A stretch of 27,559 nt of DNA from contig JADKGZ010000027.1 in the NCBI GenBank assembly GCA_016722025.1, forward strand, positions 1-27,559, written 5' to 3'. Under the pieces are notes generated by a model that was given only the letters and a program-made list of their open reading frames with translations, searched no databases and was not told the origin of the DNA. Source of the DNA: Acidimicrobiaceae bacterium. Its GTDB lineage: Bacteria; Actinomycetota; Acidimicrobiia; Acidimicrobiales; Ilumatobacteraceae. Below, piece after piece: positions 7,084 to 15,544 of the stretch. How positions within the stretch are numbered: the stretch's first letter is position 1; each line of letters begins with the position of its first letter. A program made the translations under genes and the position numbers.

Positions 7084-9370
7084 GTGCACAGACTGGCCTG
7101 GCCCCTCCGATTCGTCGCCATCATCCTGGCGGGCGCCCTGTTGACCACCGGGGTGGTGCTGGCGGTGGCACCGCGTCTGTGGATGATCGCCAACGCCCAC
7201 GAGGAACTTCCGGTGGTGTTGCCCGAGTTCCAGCCGCTGTCGCAACGCACGATCGTGTACGACCTCTACGACAACGTCATCGATGTCTACGAGCGTGAGA
7301 ACAGCCAGCCGATCCGGCTCGACCAGGTGCCCACGGAAGTGATCGACGCGCTGCTGGCGGTGGAGGACAACGAGTACTACCTGCACCACGGCGTCAACCT
7401 GCGCGGCTTCTTCCGGGCGCTGCTGTCCAACTTCGCCAGTGATGCGCCCGTGCAGGGCGCGAGCACCATCACGCAGCAGGTGGTGAAGAACGAGTTCCTC
7501 GCCGGGCTGCCGCGAGACGGCCGCTACAAGGCGCTGCAGGCGCACTACGCGACGATGCTGGAGAAGAAGCTGACCAAGGACGAGATCCTCGAGCGCTACC
7601 TCAACACCGTCTACTTCGGTAACAACGCCTACGGCCTGCAGGCGGCTGCGGAGGTGTACTTCGGCAAGAACGCCGGCGAGCTCACCATGGTGCAGGGAGC
7701 CTTCCTGGCCGGTCTCGTTCGTTCGCCGTCGGGGTACGACCCCATTCGCAACCTCGAGCAATCGCAACGACGGTTCGTGCAGGTGGTCGACCGGCTGGAG
7801 AAGGTGGGGCTCATCACCGAGCGCGAAGGTGCCGACCTGGCCGACACCTGGGAGCTGCCCGATCGCCTGCGCACGATTCCCACGTTCAGCACGACGCCCA
7901 CCTACTACACGCTCGCGTTGCGCGACTACCTGCTCACCAAGTCGAACATCCTCGGTGCCACCGAGCAGGAGCGGGCGACGTTGCTGTACCGCGGTGGCCT
8001 GCGCATCCACACGACGTTCGATCCCGCGTTGCAGGCGCAAGCCGAGCAAGCGCGCAACATCCTGCCCAACTCGGCGATCGGTTTCGATGCCTCCGTGGTG
8101 GCGCTCGACACCACCACCGGCGCGATCCGGGCGATGGTGGGCGGCCGCGGTCTGCGGTTCCGATGTACCCGCCGGCGAGGTGAACATGGCGCTCGCACCG
8201 CGCCAGACCGGCTCCAGCATCAAGGCGTTCATCCTGGCCACGGCGTATCAGGCCGGCGCGCAGCCCAACGACATCATCAACGGCACCGCGCCGTGTGCCG
8301 TGCCCGACTTCGTCGACGGCCGCGAGACGCTGAAGTTCATCAGAGGCGGCGGCATCGAGATCGGCCCGCTCAATGGCCGCAACACATGGTCGTCGACCGA
8401 TTGCGGGTTCATCCGCCTCGGCTACTCCGTGGGCCTGCACCGGGTGGTCGACTCGGTGTACCGCATGGCGCACTCCACATACTTCTACCAGGGGCAACCC
8501 GAGGACGAGCACGAGTCGTTCAAGCCGCTGGGCGTCACCGCCACCGGCAACAACGCGATGTCGCCGCTCGACATGGCAACCGGCATGCAGACCATCACCA
8601 ATCAGGGCCTGCACCACGACCCGTACTACGTGGAGTACATCGAGCGGGTCGACGGCGGCCGCTTCTACTCGCACCTGGATGCGGGCATCCAGGTGCTCGA
8701 TCAGGGCGTCGCGAACGCAACAGTGCTCACGCTGAAGGGTGTCATCCGATCGGGCACGGGCGCTCGCAACCTGCGCAACTTCTCGCGGCCGGCCACCGGC
8801 AAGACCGGCACGCAGGACGACAACACCAACGCATGGTTCGTGGGCGGCACGCCACAGATCACCACGGCCGTGTGGGTGGGCGATCCCAACGGGCAGACGC
8901 CGATGAACCGCATTCCCGAGTTCGCTGCCGAGATGGGTCGCAACGGCAAGGTGCAGGGTGCTGACTACCCGGCCCGCATCTGGGGCGCCTTCATGGAAGC
9001 AGCGCACGTCAACCTGCCGGTGGTCGATTGGCCGCCGCCGCCGGCTAACCCGCGCCCGGCGGCGCGGCTGTACTGGCCGGGGGAGGAGTGCCTGGCCAAG
9101 CTGGTCAGCGGCACGCTGCCGCCCACCGGGCCAACCACCACTCCGGCAGCGACCACCACCACGCAACCGGCCTCTACGCTGCCCGGCGACCCGCCGCCGG
9201 CCGTCACCACGGTGCCGCGCGCCGTGGTGGTGCAGATCCCCAGTGCCACCAACGTTCCGCTCGACGTGCTCGACCCGCGAGCGCCGATGCCGTCCATCGA
9301 CACCAGGACATATGTGTACCCCTGTGCCGCTCCACCGGCCAACGTTGTGGTACAGAAGAAGAGCACATGA
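7084..9370 (+). CDS. class A penicillin-binding protein (transglycosylase/transpeptidase), frameshifted as sequenced
   Basis: A bifunctional peptidoglycan synthase of about 761 aa once repaired. It has a GTG start at 7084 and an N-terminal signal-anchor helix (about 8-30), then a GT51 glycosyltransferase domain with VEDNEYYLHHGVN (catalytic Glu) and QGASTITQQ. The transpeptidase domain has SxxK as SSIK in RQTGSSIKAF, an S-x-N-like motif read as STD in SSTDCGF, and KTGT in ATGKTGTQ. A Pro/Thr-rich tail of about 80 residues ends the protein. The reading frame changes between about 8143 and 8156: frame 1 runs to MVGG, and the conserved sequence resumes in frame 2 at SDVPAGEVNMA. Total length is 1 base over a multiple of three, so one extra base explains it. 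There is no obvious slippery site. Its stop overlaps the next ATG (ATGA, 9367-9370). Confidence 0.9.
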
Positions 9371-10071
9371 ACCCTTCCGCCTTTCTCGCGCTCCAAGACC
9401 TCGACACCGCGCTCGATGTCATCACCCACCAACGTCCTCGGTTGCCCGAGGTCATCGCTCACCAGCAGGCCGCTGCCGCGGTCGCCGAGCTCGCGGCCGG
9501 CCTGGCCGAAGCACAGCAGCGCATCGACGCCGCGCAAGCTGCCATCGAGGCCTCCGAGCATGCGGCCGGCGAGCTCACCAAGAAGCGGTCGCGGCTGGAG
9601 GCACAGTTGAAAACCGTCATCGCCCCACGCGAGGCGGAGGCGTTGATGCACGAGATCGACACCATCAACGCCCATCGCAGCGATCTCGACGATCAGGAGC
9701 TGGCGGCGTTGGACGAGCAGGCGCAGGGCGAGGCCGCGGCGGCAGCGTTGACGGCCGAGCTGCCGGCCCGGGAAGCGTCGCTGACGGCAGCGCAGGCCCA
9801 GCTGGCCGCCGCCCATGCGACGGTCGACGCCGAGGTGGCCAGCCTGCGCGAGCAGCGTGAGGCCGTGGTCGCGGGGCTCGGAGCGGAGAGCACCGCGCTG
9901 TACGAGCGGGTGCGCAAGCAGTTCGGTGGGGTGGGGGTCGCGAGGTTGGAGGGTTCGCACTGCAGCGGCTGCCACATGGATCTGTCACCGCGCGAGCTCG
10001 ATCTCGTGAAGGCCGTGCCAGCCGACACGCTGGCCGAATGCCCGCAGTGCGGGCGCATCATCGTCCGCTAG
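9367..10071 (+). CDS. coiled-coil protein with C-terminal C4 zinc ribbon (zf-RING_7/DUF164 type)
   Basis: A 234-aa protein. Residues ~10-185 are an Ala/Glu/Gln/Arg-rich long antiparallel coiled coil. The C-terminus is a zinc ribbon with C199-x2-C202 (HCSGC) and C225-x2-C228 (CPQC) separated by a helix starting DLSPRELD. This is the actinobacterial C4-type zinc-ribbon family, whose mycobacterial member Rv2229c lies beside a phosphatase-domain gene (Rv2228c), as here. Function is unsettled; nucleic-acid or protein binding has been suggested. The ATG at 9367 overlaps the PBP stop, indicating translational coupling. High confidence in family, none in function. Confidence 0.88.
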   Translation: MNPSAFLALQDLDTALDVITHQRPRLPEVIAHQQAAAAVAELAAGLAEAQQRIDAAQAAIEASEHAAGELTKKRSRLEAQLKTVIAPREAEALMHEIDTINAHRSDLDDQELAALDEQAQGEAAAAALTAELPAREASLTAAQAQLAAAHATVDAEVASLREQREAVVAGLGAESTALYERVRKQFGGVGVARLEGSHCSGCHMDLSPRELDLVKAVPADTLAECPQCGRIIVR

Positions 10072-10082
10072 GCGGCGCGCGC

Positions 10083-10556
10083 ATGTTCCTGTGGTTCCTG
10101 GGCACAGCACTCGTGTCGGTGTACTTCGTGTTCACCGACCCTCGCTTCGACTACCGGCTGCTGCTGGTCGGTTCGTTGGTGCCCGATCTCATCGACGTGC
10201 CGTTCGGTCAGGCCCGATGGGCGCACAGCCTCACGGTTGCGGTGGGGGTGCTCGCGTCGGTGATGCTGGTCACCGCCGGCCGCAAGCCCATCCGTCGTCT
10301 GCTGCTGGGCCTTCCCATCGGCATGATGCTGCACCTGACTTGGGACGGCGCGTTTGCGGCGACGAAGGTGTTCTGGTGGCCCTTTGCCGGTTCGTGGGGG
10401 GAGAGCCAGGTGCCCTCGCTGGAGCGTGGCTGGCTGAACGTGGCGATGGAAGCGGCCGGCGCCGCGATGCTGTGGTGGGCCTGGCGCCGGTTCTGTCTCG
10501 ACGATGCTGTGCGGCGCAACCGGTTCCTGCGTGAGGGCGTCCTCAGCGACACGTAG
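10083..10556 (+). CDS. small multi-pass membrane protein, possibly YdjM/DUF457-like
   Basis: A 157-aa protein with about four hydrophobic segments: FLWFLGTALVSVYFVF, LLLVGSLVPDLIDV, LTVAVGVLASVMLV and a last helix near AAGAAMLWWAW. The motif GSLVPDLID followed by WAHS and later MLHLTWDG resembles the conserved D/H positions of the YdjM-type membrane-bound metal-dependent hydrolase family, but the protein is short for that family and the match is by eye. Start ATG 10083 is 11 bp after the zinc-ribbon gene; the open frame continues upstream to 10038 but overlaps that gene. It lies between the zinc-ribbon and phosphatase genes in one direction, so probably in one operon. Function unknown. Confidence 0.7.
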   Translation: MFLWFLGTALVSVYFVFTDPRFDYRLLLVGSLVPDLIDVPFGQARWAHSLTVAVGVLASVMLVTAGRKPIRRLLLGLPIGMMLHLTWDGAFAATKVFWWPFAGSWGESQVPSLERGWLNVAMEAAGAAMLWWAWRRFCLDDAVRRNRFLREGVLSDT

Positions 10557-10581
10557 GGCGAGGGTGTGGTTCACTGGCGGG

Positions 10582-11160
10582 GTGCTGTACCTGGTTCGAC
10601 ACGGCCGCACCGAGGCCAACGCCGGTGGGCGACTGCAAGGTCGCATCGACCTGCCCATCGACGACGTCGGGCGCGCGCAGGCCGCGGCGATCACGTCGGT
10701 GGTGTCGCAGGTGGACAGAGTGGTGTGCTCGCCCTCGCTGCGTGCTCGCCAGACGGCGGAGGTGTTCGGCATCGAGCCCGAGATCGACGAGCGCTGGTTG
10801 GAGATGGACTACGGCGAGTTCGACGGGGTGCCGATGCGCGATGTGCCCAGCGGTCTGTGGCAGCAATGGATCAGCGACCCCGACTTTCGCCCACCCGGTG
10901 GCGAGTCGCTGCAGGAGATGGGCGATCGCGTGTACGCGGCGTGCGACGACCTGCTGGAGGCCGCCCGCCATCACGATGTCGTGGTGGTGAGCCACGCCAC
11001 CCCCATCAAGGCGGCCATGGCGTGGGCGTTGGGCGTCGACGTCACCATCACCTGGCGCAGCCAGATCGATCAGGCCTCGATCACCAGGATCCTCATCCGC
11101 GATCGCGGCCCTGCACTGCACGCGTTCAACATCGTGCCGACGCTACGCGACCGAGGCTGA
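10582..11160 (+). CDS. histidine phosphatase family protein (phosphoglycerate mutase-like)
   Basis: A 192-aa branch-1 histidine phosphatase. The catalytic motif LVRHGRTEAN begins at residue 4, with the nucleophile His at 7. Other core residues are the Arg in SPSLRARQTAE, the proton-donor Glu in LEMDYGEFDG and the second catalytic His in VVVSHATPIKAAM. This pattern is that of CobC/GpmB-like acid phosphatases; in mycobacteria the homologous domain is fused to RNase HI (Rv2228c) next to the zinc-ribbon gene. I choose GTG 10582 because it sits directly before the first strand; a GTG at 10564 is an alternative. Substrate (phospho-sugar, α-ribazole phosphate or other) cannot be told. Confidence 0.88.
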   Translation: MLYLVRHGRTEANAGGRLQGRIDLPIDDVGRAQAAAITSVVSQVDRVVCSPSLRARQTAEVFGIEPEIDERWLEMDYGEFDGVPMRDVPSGLWQQWISDPDFRPPGGESLQEMGDRVYAACDDLLEAARHHDVVVVSHATPIKAAMAWALGVDVTITWRSQIDQASITRILIRDRGPALHAFNIVPTLRDRG

Positions 11161-11578
11161 GCACTTCGGTCGAGCTGGAAGGATGTCGCTCCACACGGAG
11201 CGTCAGAGTGCGGTTTCGACGGCGGTGGGGTCCAGCGTGCAGTGTTCTCGTTGCTGCGGCGACAACTGTTCCTGCGCCTCACCGATGTATGCGCATGCGA
11301 AGTTGTCACGGAGCTCGCCGCAACGCAGCGCTGTCACTTCCCGCAGCCACCCGTGCCCTCACGGCGCTGGCCGCCGGCGCATTCGAGCTCGCACCCCGCA
11401 CCCGTTGATCCCGGCGCGTCGCCTGCTCTCTGCTCGATCGGTTTCGGCGTTCTGTGTCACGGCACGGACGGCACCCCGGTCTGTGCCGTTGCACAGCGAG
11501 CGAGCAACGCATGATGAGTCACCCGCGCCGTCTTGCGTGCAAGTTGAGACATAATACCTGCTCAGAGGCCATGTAGGT
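11161..11578. other. 418-bp stretch without a recognised gene
   Basis: Lies between the phosphatase stop and the 3' end of rnpB. Short open frames exist on both strands but none shows family motifs, a good start or the strong GC3 pattern of the neighbours. The stretch near 11544-11560 is locally AT-rich (TTGAGACATAATACC) and could be a -10-like element, with no paired -35 at standard spacing. A short palindrome TTGCGTGCAA is at 11533-11542. It may hold the rnpB terminator or relics of a lost gene. I see nothing firm. Confidence 0.4.
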
Positions 11579-11943
11579 GGTGAGTCGGCCTGTAAGCGGG
11601 ATTCTGTAGCACCACCGAAGTGGTGCTGGTGACCATCCCTCTGATGCGGCCTACCCGAGAGTTGCCGACCTTGCGGCCGGCGGACGGGCCGCCCGTGCTC
11701 TCTGCTTGGCCTTGCTCCGAGTGGGGTTTACCGAGCCGTACGAGTCGCCTCGCACGCTGGTGCGCTCTTACCGCACCGTTGCACCCTTACCTGTGACCGG
11801 CAAGCCCGGCCCATCGGCGGTCTCTCTCTGTTGCACTTCCGTCAGGTCGCCCCAACCTGGCTCGCGCCAGCACTCTGCCCTACGGAGTCCCGACTTTCCT
11901 CGACACGGTCGAAGCCGTGCCGCGGCCACCCGGCCGACTCACC
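11579..11943 (-). ncRNA. rnpB: RNase P RNA, bacterial type A
   Basis: Catalytic RNA that matures the 5' ends of tRNAs. Read on the minus strand, it opens GGTGAGTCGGCC and closes GGCCGACTCACC, a perfect 12-bp P1 helix (11932-11943 with 11579-11590). Conserved region I, GAGGAAAGTCGGGACTCC, lies at about 11884-11901 on the plus coordinates, followed by AGGGTGCAACGGTGCGGTAAGAGC-type sequence of the P10-P11/CR-II-III core. The 3' conserved ACAGAATCCCGCTTACAGGCC sequence near 11585-11605 completes the core. Length of about 365 nt suits a high-GC actinobacterium. It begins about 41 bp after the stop of the ferritin-like lipoprotein gene on the same strand, with a possible promoter of its own. Confidence 0.96.
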
Positions 11944-11950
11944 GCCCAGG

Positions 11951-11956
11951 AGTCTA
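11951..11956 (-). promoter_or_regulatory. candidate -10 box of rnpB
   Basis: On the minus strand TAGACT (TAnnnT type) ends 7 bases before the GGTGAG that begins the P1 helix, the right distance for a transcription start at about 11943. The nearest -35-like hexamer, GTGACG at 11970-11975, leaves only a 13-bp spacer, so the -35 is poor or absent. Confidence 0.4.
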
Positions 11957-11984
11957 CGAGGCCGGGCTGCGTCACGGGCAGCCG

Positions 11985-12914
11985 TCAGGGGCAGGAGTAG
12001 AACGGATACGCCAGCGAGTTGAGGCTGGGCGTCTCGAAGTTGAACTTCAGGCGCACACCGTTCTCGTCGCCGGCGCCACCGATGAAGGTGGTGGGCGAGA
12101 GCAGGCCGAATCGAGCAGGCAGCGCGAACGGCAGCGGAATGGCAGTGGCCGCCGGAGCGGCACCCTCCGCGGCGGTGGTGGTGGTGGCGTCGGTCTCGGC
12201 CACCACCGATTCTCCGACGCCGGCCACATAGCCACCGGGGAAGATGCGCAGGGCGATCAACGCCGCCTGCCGAGCCGAGCGAACGCCGATCTGCATCGAG
12301 GTGAAGCGGATGGCAGCGGAGGTGACGACCGGCACCAGCGCCTGGCACGACGACGCCGCCATCGACTCGAGCGTGTGCACCAGGTTGACGTAGTCGCGAG
12401 TGGGGTCGTCGCTGGGCTCGATCTTCAAGGTGGTGTCGGTGGCGGGTATGCCCTGCTCGATGCGCTCGAAGATGGGGGTGATGTATGCATCGTCGAGCCG
12501 GGTGTTACCGCACAGCCAGGGTTCGGCCCCCGCTTCGACTGCCAGCGCGTTGAACGTTTCGGCAGCGACGACGTGGTGCGCTTGGAAGATGGCGATCAAC
12601 TCGGACTGATCGCCCAGATCCGGCAGTGTGGCGCTGGCCTTGGACAGGAAGCCGCCGTCCAGGATGTGGCCGTACGCGGCGGCGATGGAGGTTTCGATGC
12701 CGGCCATCGTGCGCAGCAGCACGCCGTCGTTGACGATGGCGTCGGCAAGCACCGGCGTCTGGCCACCTTCGCCCACGCGGCCCACGGTGCCGGCTTCGGT
12801 CTTGCCGCAGGCAGCGACCACCACGGCCGACACCGCAGTGAGGCCGCCGATGCGCAGCAGGCCGCGCCGGTCGAGGGAGGCGACGGTGGTGTCGTTCGGG
12901 AGCTCGTTGTTCAT
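11985..12914 (-). CDS. Tat-exported ferritin-like domain lipoprotein
   Basis: A 309-aa exported protein. The N-terminus has a twin-arginine signal (DRRGLLRIGG, Arg16-Arg17), a hydrophobic stretch and a lipobox-like VVVAAC with Cys36, so it is probably lipid-anchored outside the membrane after Tat export. The body has ferritin-like four-helix features: IETSIAAAYGHIL, then IAIFQAHHVVAAETFNALA, with Glu and His placed as possible di-iron ligands, and a helix DYVNLVHTLESMAASS. The remaining ~90 residues are Ala/Thr-rich and end YPFYSCP. Start ATG 12914 lies 5 bp after the stop of another Tat ferritin-like protein, so the pair is one operon. Function may be metal or peroxide handling at the cell surface; that is inference. 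Confidence 0.8.
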   Translation of the reverse strand: MNNELPNDTTVASLDRRGLLRIGGLTAVSAVVVAACGKTEAGTVGRVGEGGQTPVLADAIVNDGVLLRTMAGIETSIAAAYGHILDGGFLSKASATLPDLGDQSELIAIFQAHHVVAAETFNALAVEAGAEPWLCGNTRLDDAYITPIFERIEQGIPATDTTLKIEPSDDPTRDYVNLVHTLESMAASSCQALVPVVTSAAIRFTSMQIGVRSARQAALIALRIFPGGYVAGVGESVVAETDATTTTAAEGAAPAATAIPLPFALPARFGLLSPTTFIGGAGDENGVRLKFNFETPSLNSLAYPFYSCP

Positions 12915-12919
12915 CTCAA

Positions 12920-13585
12920 TCACCCTCTGCCCACCAGGGACTCGGCTTCTTCGTCGACTAGCAGTGTGACCGGATCGGTGTCGCCGGCCAGATCGGCGAG
13001 CGCCGTGCAGAAGCGTGCTTCGGCGATCTGGATGGACGCCAGGAGAGCGGCGCCATCGGTGCCCTGCAACTTCGCGATCACATCGCCGTGCGTTGCAACC
13101 GCCGACGACTCGAACGCCTGCGCGGCTGCGAGCACGCCGGCCACATCGCCGACGAAGTCGCTGCGCAAGCCGTCGAACAGCTCTTGCGACATGTTGTTGG
13201 GGGCCGACCTGCCGAGCATGCCCGAGAGCGACTGGGCGTAGGCCCGGTGCGCATCGCGGATGAACGTGACCACGACGGCCTGCTCGTCGGACCAGCCGCC
13301 GATGGCGATGGCCTCGCCGTACAGCGCCGTCGCCGTCACCTCGACCTGCTGTACGACGCCAGGCAACGCCACGTCGTCGGCAGTGGGTCGTTGCGGTGGG
13401 GTGGTGGCGGCCGTGGTGGTGCTCTCGTCGGTGGTGGCCGACGCGGCGGCACGACCACTGAGGAATGGCAACAACGACAGCGCGGCACCACCCGCGCCGG
13501 CGCCGAGGAAGGCGCGGCGGCCGACTCGATGTCGTGCGCTGGACGTTGCGGCATGCTCGCCGGGCTCGGTCACTTCGATCTCCAC
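12920..13585 (-). CDS. Tat-exported ferritin-like domain protein
   Basis: A 221-aa exported protein. I start at GTG 13585 because it follows an AAAGGA ribosome-binding site at good spacing; an upstream in-frame GTG at 13612 would add nine residues and lacks such a site. The Tat motif RRAFLGAGAGGAA precedes a hydrophobic region and an Ala-x-Ala-type cleavage area (GRAAASA). After a Thr-rich linker come helices with E-x6-Y and D-x2-H spacing (VEVTATALYGEA, FIRDAHRAYAQSL, AQAFESSAVATHGD) fitting a ferritin-like fold, though the di-iron ligands are less clear than in its neighbour. It is the first gene of the pair and begins 63 bp after the kinase stop on the same strand. No known physiological partner. 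Confidence 0.78.
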   Translation of the reverse strand: MEIEVTEPGEHAATSSARHRVGRRAFLGAGAGGAALSLLPFLSGRAAASATTDESTTTAATTPPQRPTADDVALPGVVQQVEVTATALYGEAIAIGGWSDEQAVVVTFIRDAHRAYAQSLSGMLGRSAPNNMSQELFDGLRSDFVGDVAGVLAAAQAFESSAVATHGDVIAKLQGTDGAALLASIQIAEARFCTALADLAGDTDPVTLLVDEEAESLVGRG

Positions 13586-13648
13586 TGGGGGTATTCCTTT
13601 CGAAACGATCACCCCTAGCTTTCCCGGCCGGAGGTGAGCAGAGCAACT

Positions 13649-15092
13649 CTAGAAGTCCAGAGCCGACAGGTCGGGTATCCATCGCCGCGAACGTTCGACC
13701 GCGCTGGCCCACTGCGACCGGTCGAGTTGGCCGTTGGGCTCCACCGCGAGGCGCGGCTTCCAGGCACCGGCGATGTCGTCGAACGAGCTCCACACGCCCA
13801 CTGCCAGCCCTGCCAGGTAGGCGGCCCCCACCGTGGTGGCCTCGGTGTGGCGCGACACCTCCACCGGCTTCCCGGTGGCGTTGGCGAGTGCCTGCACGAA
13901 GGTGGGGTTCTCGCTCATGCCACCGTCGATGCGCAGCACGGGTATGTCGTAGCCCGAGCCCGCCTGTGCGGCCTCCACCAGGTCGGCGCCGCGATGGGCG
14001 ACTCCCTCCAGCACCGCGCGAGTGATCTGCGGCCGGCCGCTGCCGCGGGTGAGGCCCAGCATGGTGCCGCGGGCGCCGTAATCCCAGTGGGGCGTGCCCA
14101 GGCCCATCAGCGCCGGCACGTAGACCACACCGTCAGCGGTCTCGCAGCGCGCGGCGACGTCGTGGCTCTGCGCCGGGTTGTCCAGGATGCCGAGGTCCTG
14201 CACCAGCCACTCGACGTTGGTGCCCGCCGAGAGCATGATGGCTTCCACGCCCCATGTGCACACGCCGTTGCGGCTCCAGGCGACGATGGGGAAGATGCCC
14301 TCGGAGGTGCGGTTGCCGGTGCTGGGAGCTGCGGCGTCGGTGCACAGGTCGAGCATGCCGCCCGACCCGAAGGTGATCTTCGCCTGGCCCGGGCGCACGC
14401 AGCTCTGCCCGACGAGGCTGCCCTGCTGGTCGCCCACCAACGCGGCGAGCGGCGGCGACCCGGCGAGCGCGCTGGCCTCGCCGAAGACCGAGGAGGTGTC
14501 GACCAGCGCCGGCAACATGGCGGCAGGCACGCCCAGCGCCGGACGCGGACGTCGACCAGCCCGTTGCATCCGGCCGCAGCAGACCGGTGACCGCTGCGTT
14601 CGAGTGGTCGGTGACATGCACCTGGCCCTCGCTGAGCACCCACGCCACCCAGGTGTCGACGGTGCCGAAGCACAGATCGCGCTCGCGACCGGGATCGTAC
14701 GTGTTGAGCAGCCAGGCGACCTTGGTTGCCGACTGGTTGGGTGCGAGTTGCAGCCCGTGGTCGGCCTTGGCGGTGATGCAGTCGAACACGGTGCGCAGAT
14801 CCTGCCAACCGAGCCCGGGGCCCACCGGCTCGCCGGTGGCGCGATCCCACACGATGGTGCTGGCACGCTGCGCAGTGATGCCGACCGCCAGCACCGGCCC
14901 ACCTTCGGCGAGCGAGGCGCGGGCCACTTCCAGCACCGCCGCGGCCATGCCCACCGCATCGAACTCGACCAACCCGGGGAACGGCGTGGCCGGGGGGAAC
15001 GCCCGGTAGTGCAATGCGCTCACTTCACCGTCGGGCCGCACGACTGCCGCGCGCAGACCGGACGTGCCTACATCCACCACGAGCACGCTCAT
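13649..15092 (-). CDS. glpK: FGGY carbohydrate kinase, glycerol-kinase-like, frameshifted as sequenced
   Basis: About 480 aa when repaired. It is predicted to phosphorylate glycerol or a close polyol using ATP. The start is VLVVDVGTSGLRAAVV (phosphate-binding 1 motif), then the FGGY N-domain with ITAQRAS and GLGWQD. The C-domain has LVGDQQGSLVGQ, ITFGSGGMLDL, PALMGLGTPHWD, ARGTMLGLTRG and LRIDGGMSENPTFVQALA, which match glycerol kinase blocks closely. The frame switches between 14537 and 14555: upstream the protein reads LLRPDATGW, downstream LGVPAAMLPALVD. The length is one base over a multiple of three. ATG 15092 overlaps the stop of the membrane-protein gene (ATGA). It is the last of four coupled genes. 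Some FGGY members act on other polyols, so glpK is likely rather than proven. Confidence 0.82.
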
Positions 15093-15544
15093 CGAGCGCC
15101 CCCTTCCTCGAGTTGATCCGGCTCGCCGACGGGCCGGCTGTTGCGTTGGCTGCTGGGCATCATGCCCCGCTTGCGCAGGGCACTGCCCAACCCGCCACCG
15201 ACGAGGCCGGCGAACAGCACCACCGTGAACGTGAAGAACACCCCCAGCCAGCTGATGGTGCCGCCGCGAAACAGCTTGAGGACGATGAACACCGCCTGCG
15301 CCGCGAGGTAGGTGCCGCCGGCGCAGACCAGGCCGTGCAGCAACGGAAAGCCGGTGCGCTGCACCCACGCCGCAATGCCGGCCCCGAGCGTGAAGCCGCC
15401 CAGCGCGGCCAGCCACAGCACCGATGCCCACGGCGACCCGGGGTCGTGGTCGGCCACCCATCGCGAGCCGATGGAGAACGGCACCGCGAACACGAGCGAC
15501 ACCCAAGCGCCCTGTTGCAGCGCGCTGCGATCGATGGTGCTCAC
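15089..15544 (-). CDS. four-helix membrane protein of unknown function
   Basis: A 151-aa protein with four hydrophobic segments: residues ~11-26 (WVSLVFAVPFSIGS), ~39-60 (VLWLAALGGFTLGAGIAAWV), ~65-88 (LLHGLVCAGGTYLAAQAVFIVL) and ~95-120 (WLGVFFTFTVVLFAGLVGG), then a charged cytoplasmic tail RKRGMMPSSQ. GTG 15544 overlaps the stop of the flavoprotein gene (15541-15543), and its own stop overlaps the kinase ATG, so it is locked into the operon. I do not recognise the family. Its position between an alkyl-DHAP-synthase-like enzyme and a glycerol kinase suggests a membrane role tied to glycerol or lipid chemistry, which is inference from context only. Confidence 0.75.
   Translation of the reverse strand: MSTIDRSALQQGAWVSLVFAVPFSIGSRWVADHDPGSPWASVLWLAALGGFTLGAGIAAWVQRTGFPLLHGLVCAGGTYLAAQAVFIVLKLFRGGTISWLGVFFTFTVVLFAGLVGGGLGSALRKRGMMPSSQRNSRPVGEPDQLEEGGAR

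Noticed and set aside
8143..8156. Programmed ribosomal frameshift in the PBP
   Set aside because: No slippery sequence or downstream pseudoknot is visible, and three other genes in the window have similar unrelated indels.
11183..11554. Open frames on the plus strand (also 11242-11514) between the phosphatase and rnpB
   Set aside because: No motif, unlike codon use, Cys/Ser/Pro-rich composition and poor starts; more likely chance in a non-coding stretch.
11579..11943. Protein-coding frames across this interval
   Set aside because: The interval is fully explained by RNase P RNA with a perfect P1 helix and conserved core.
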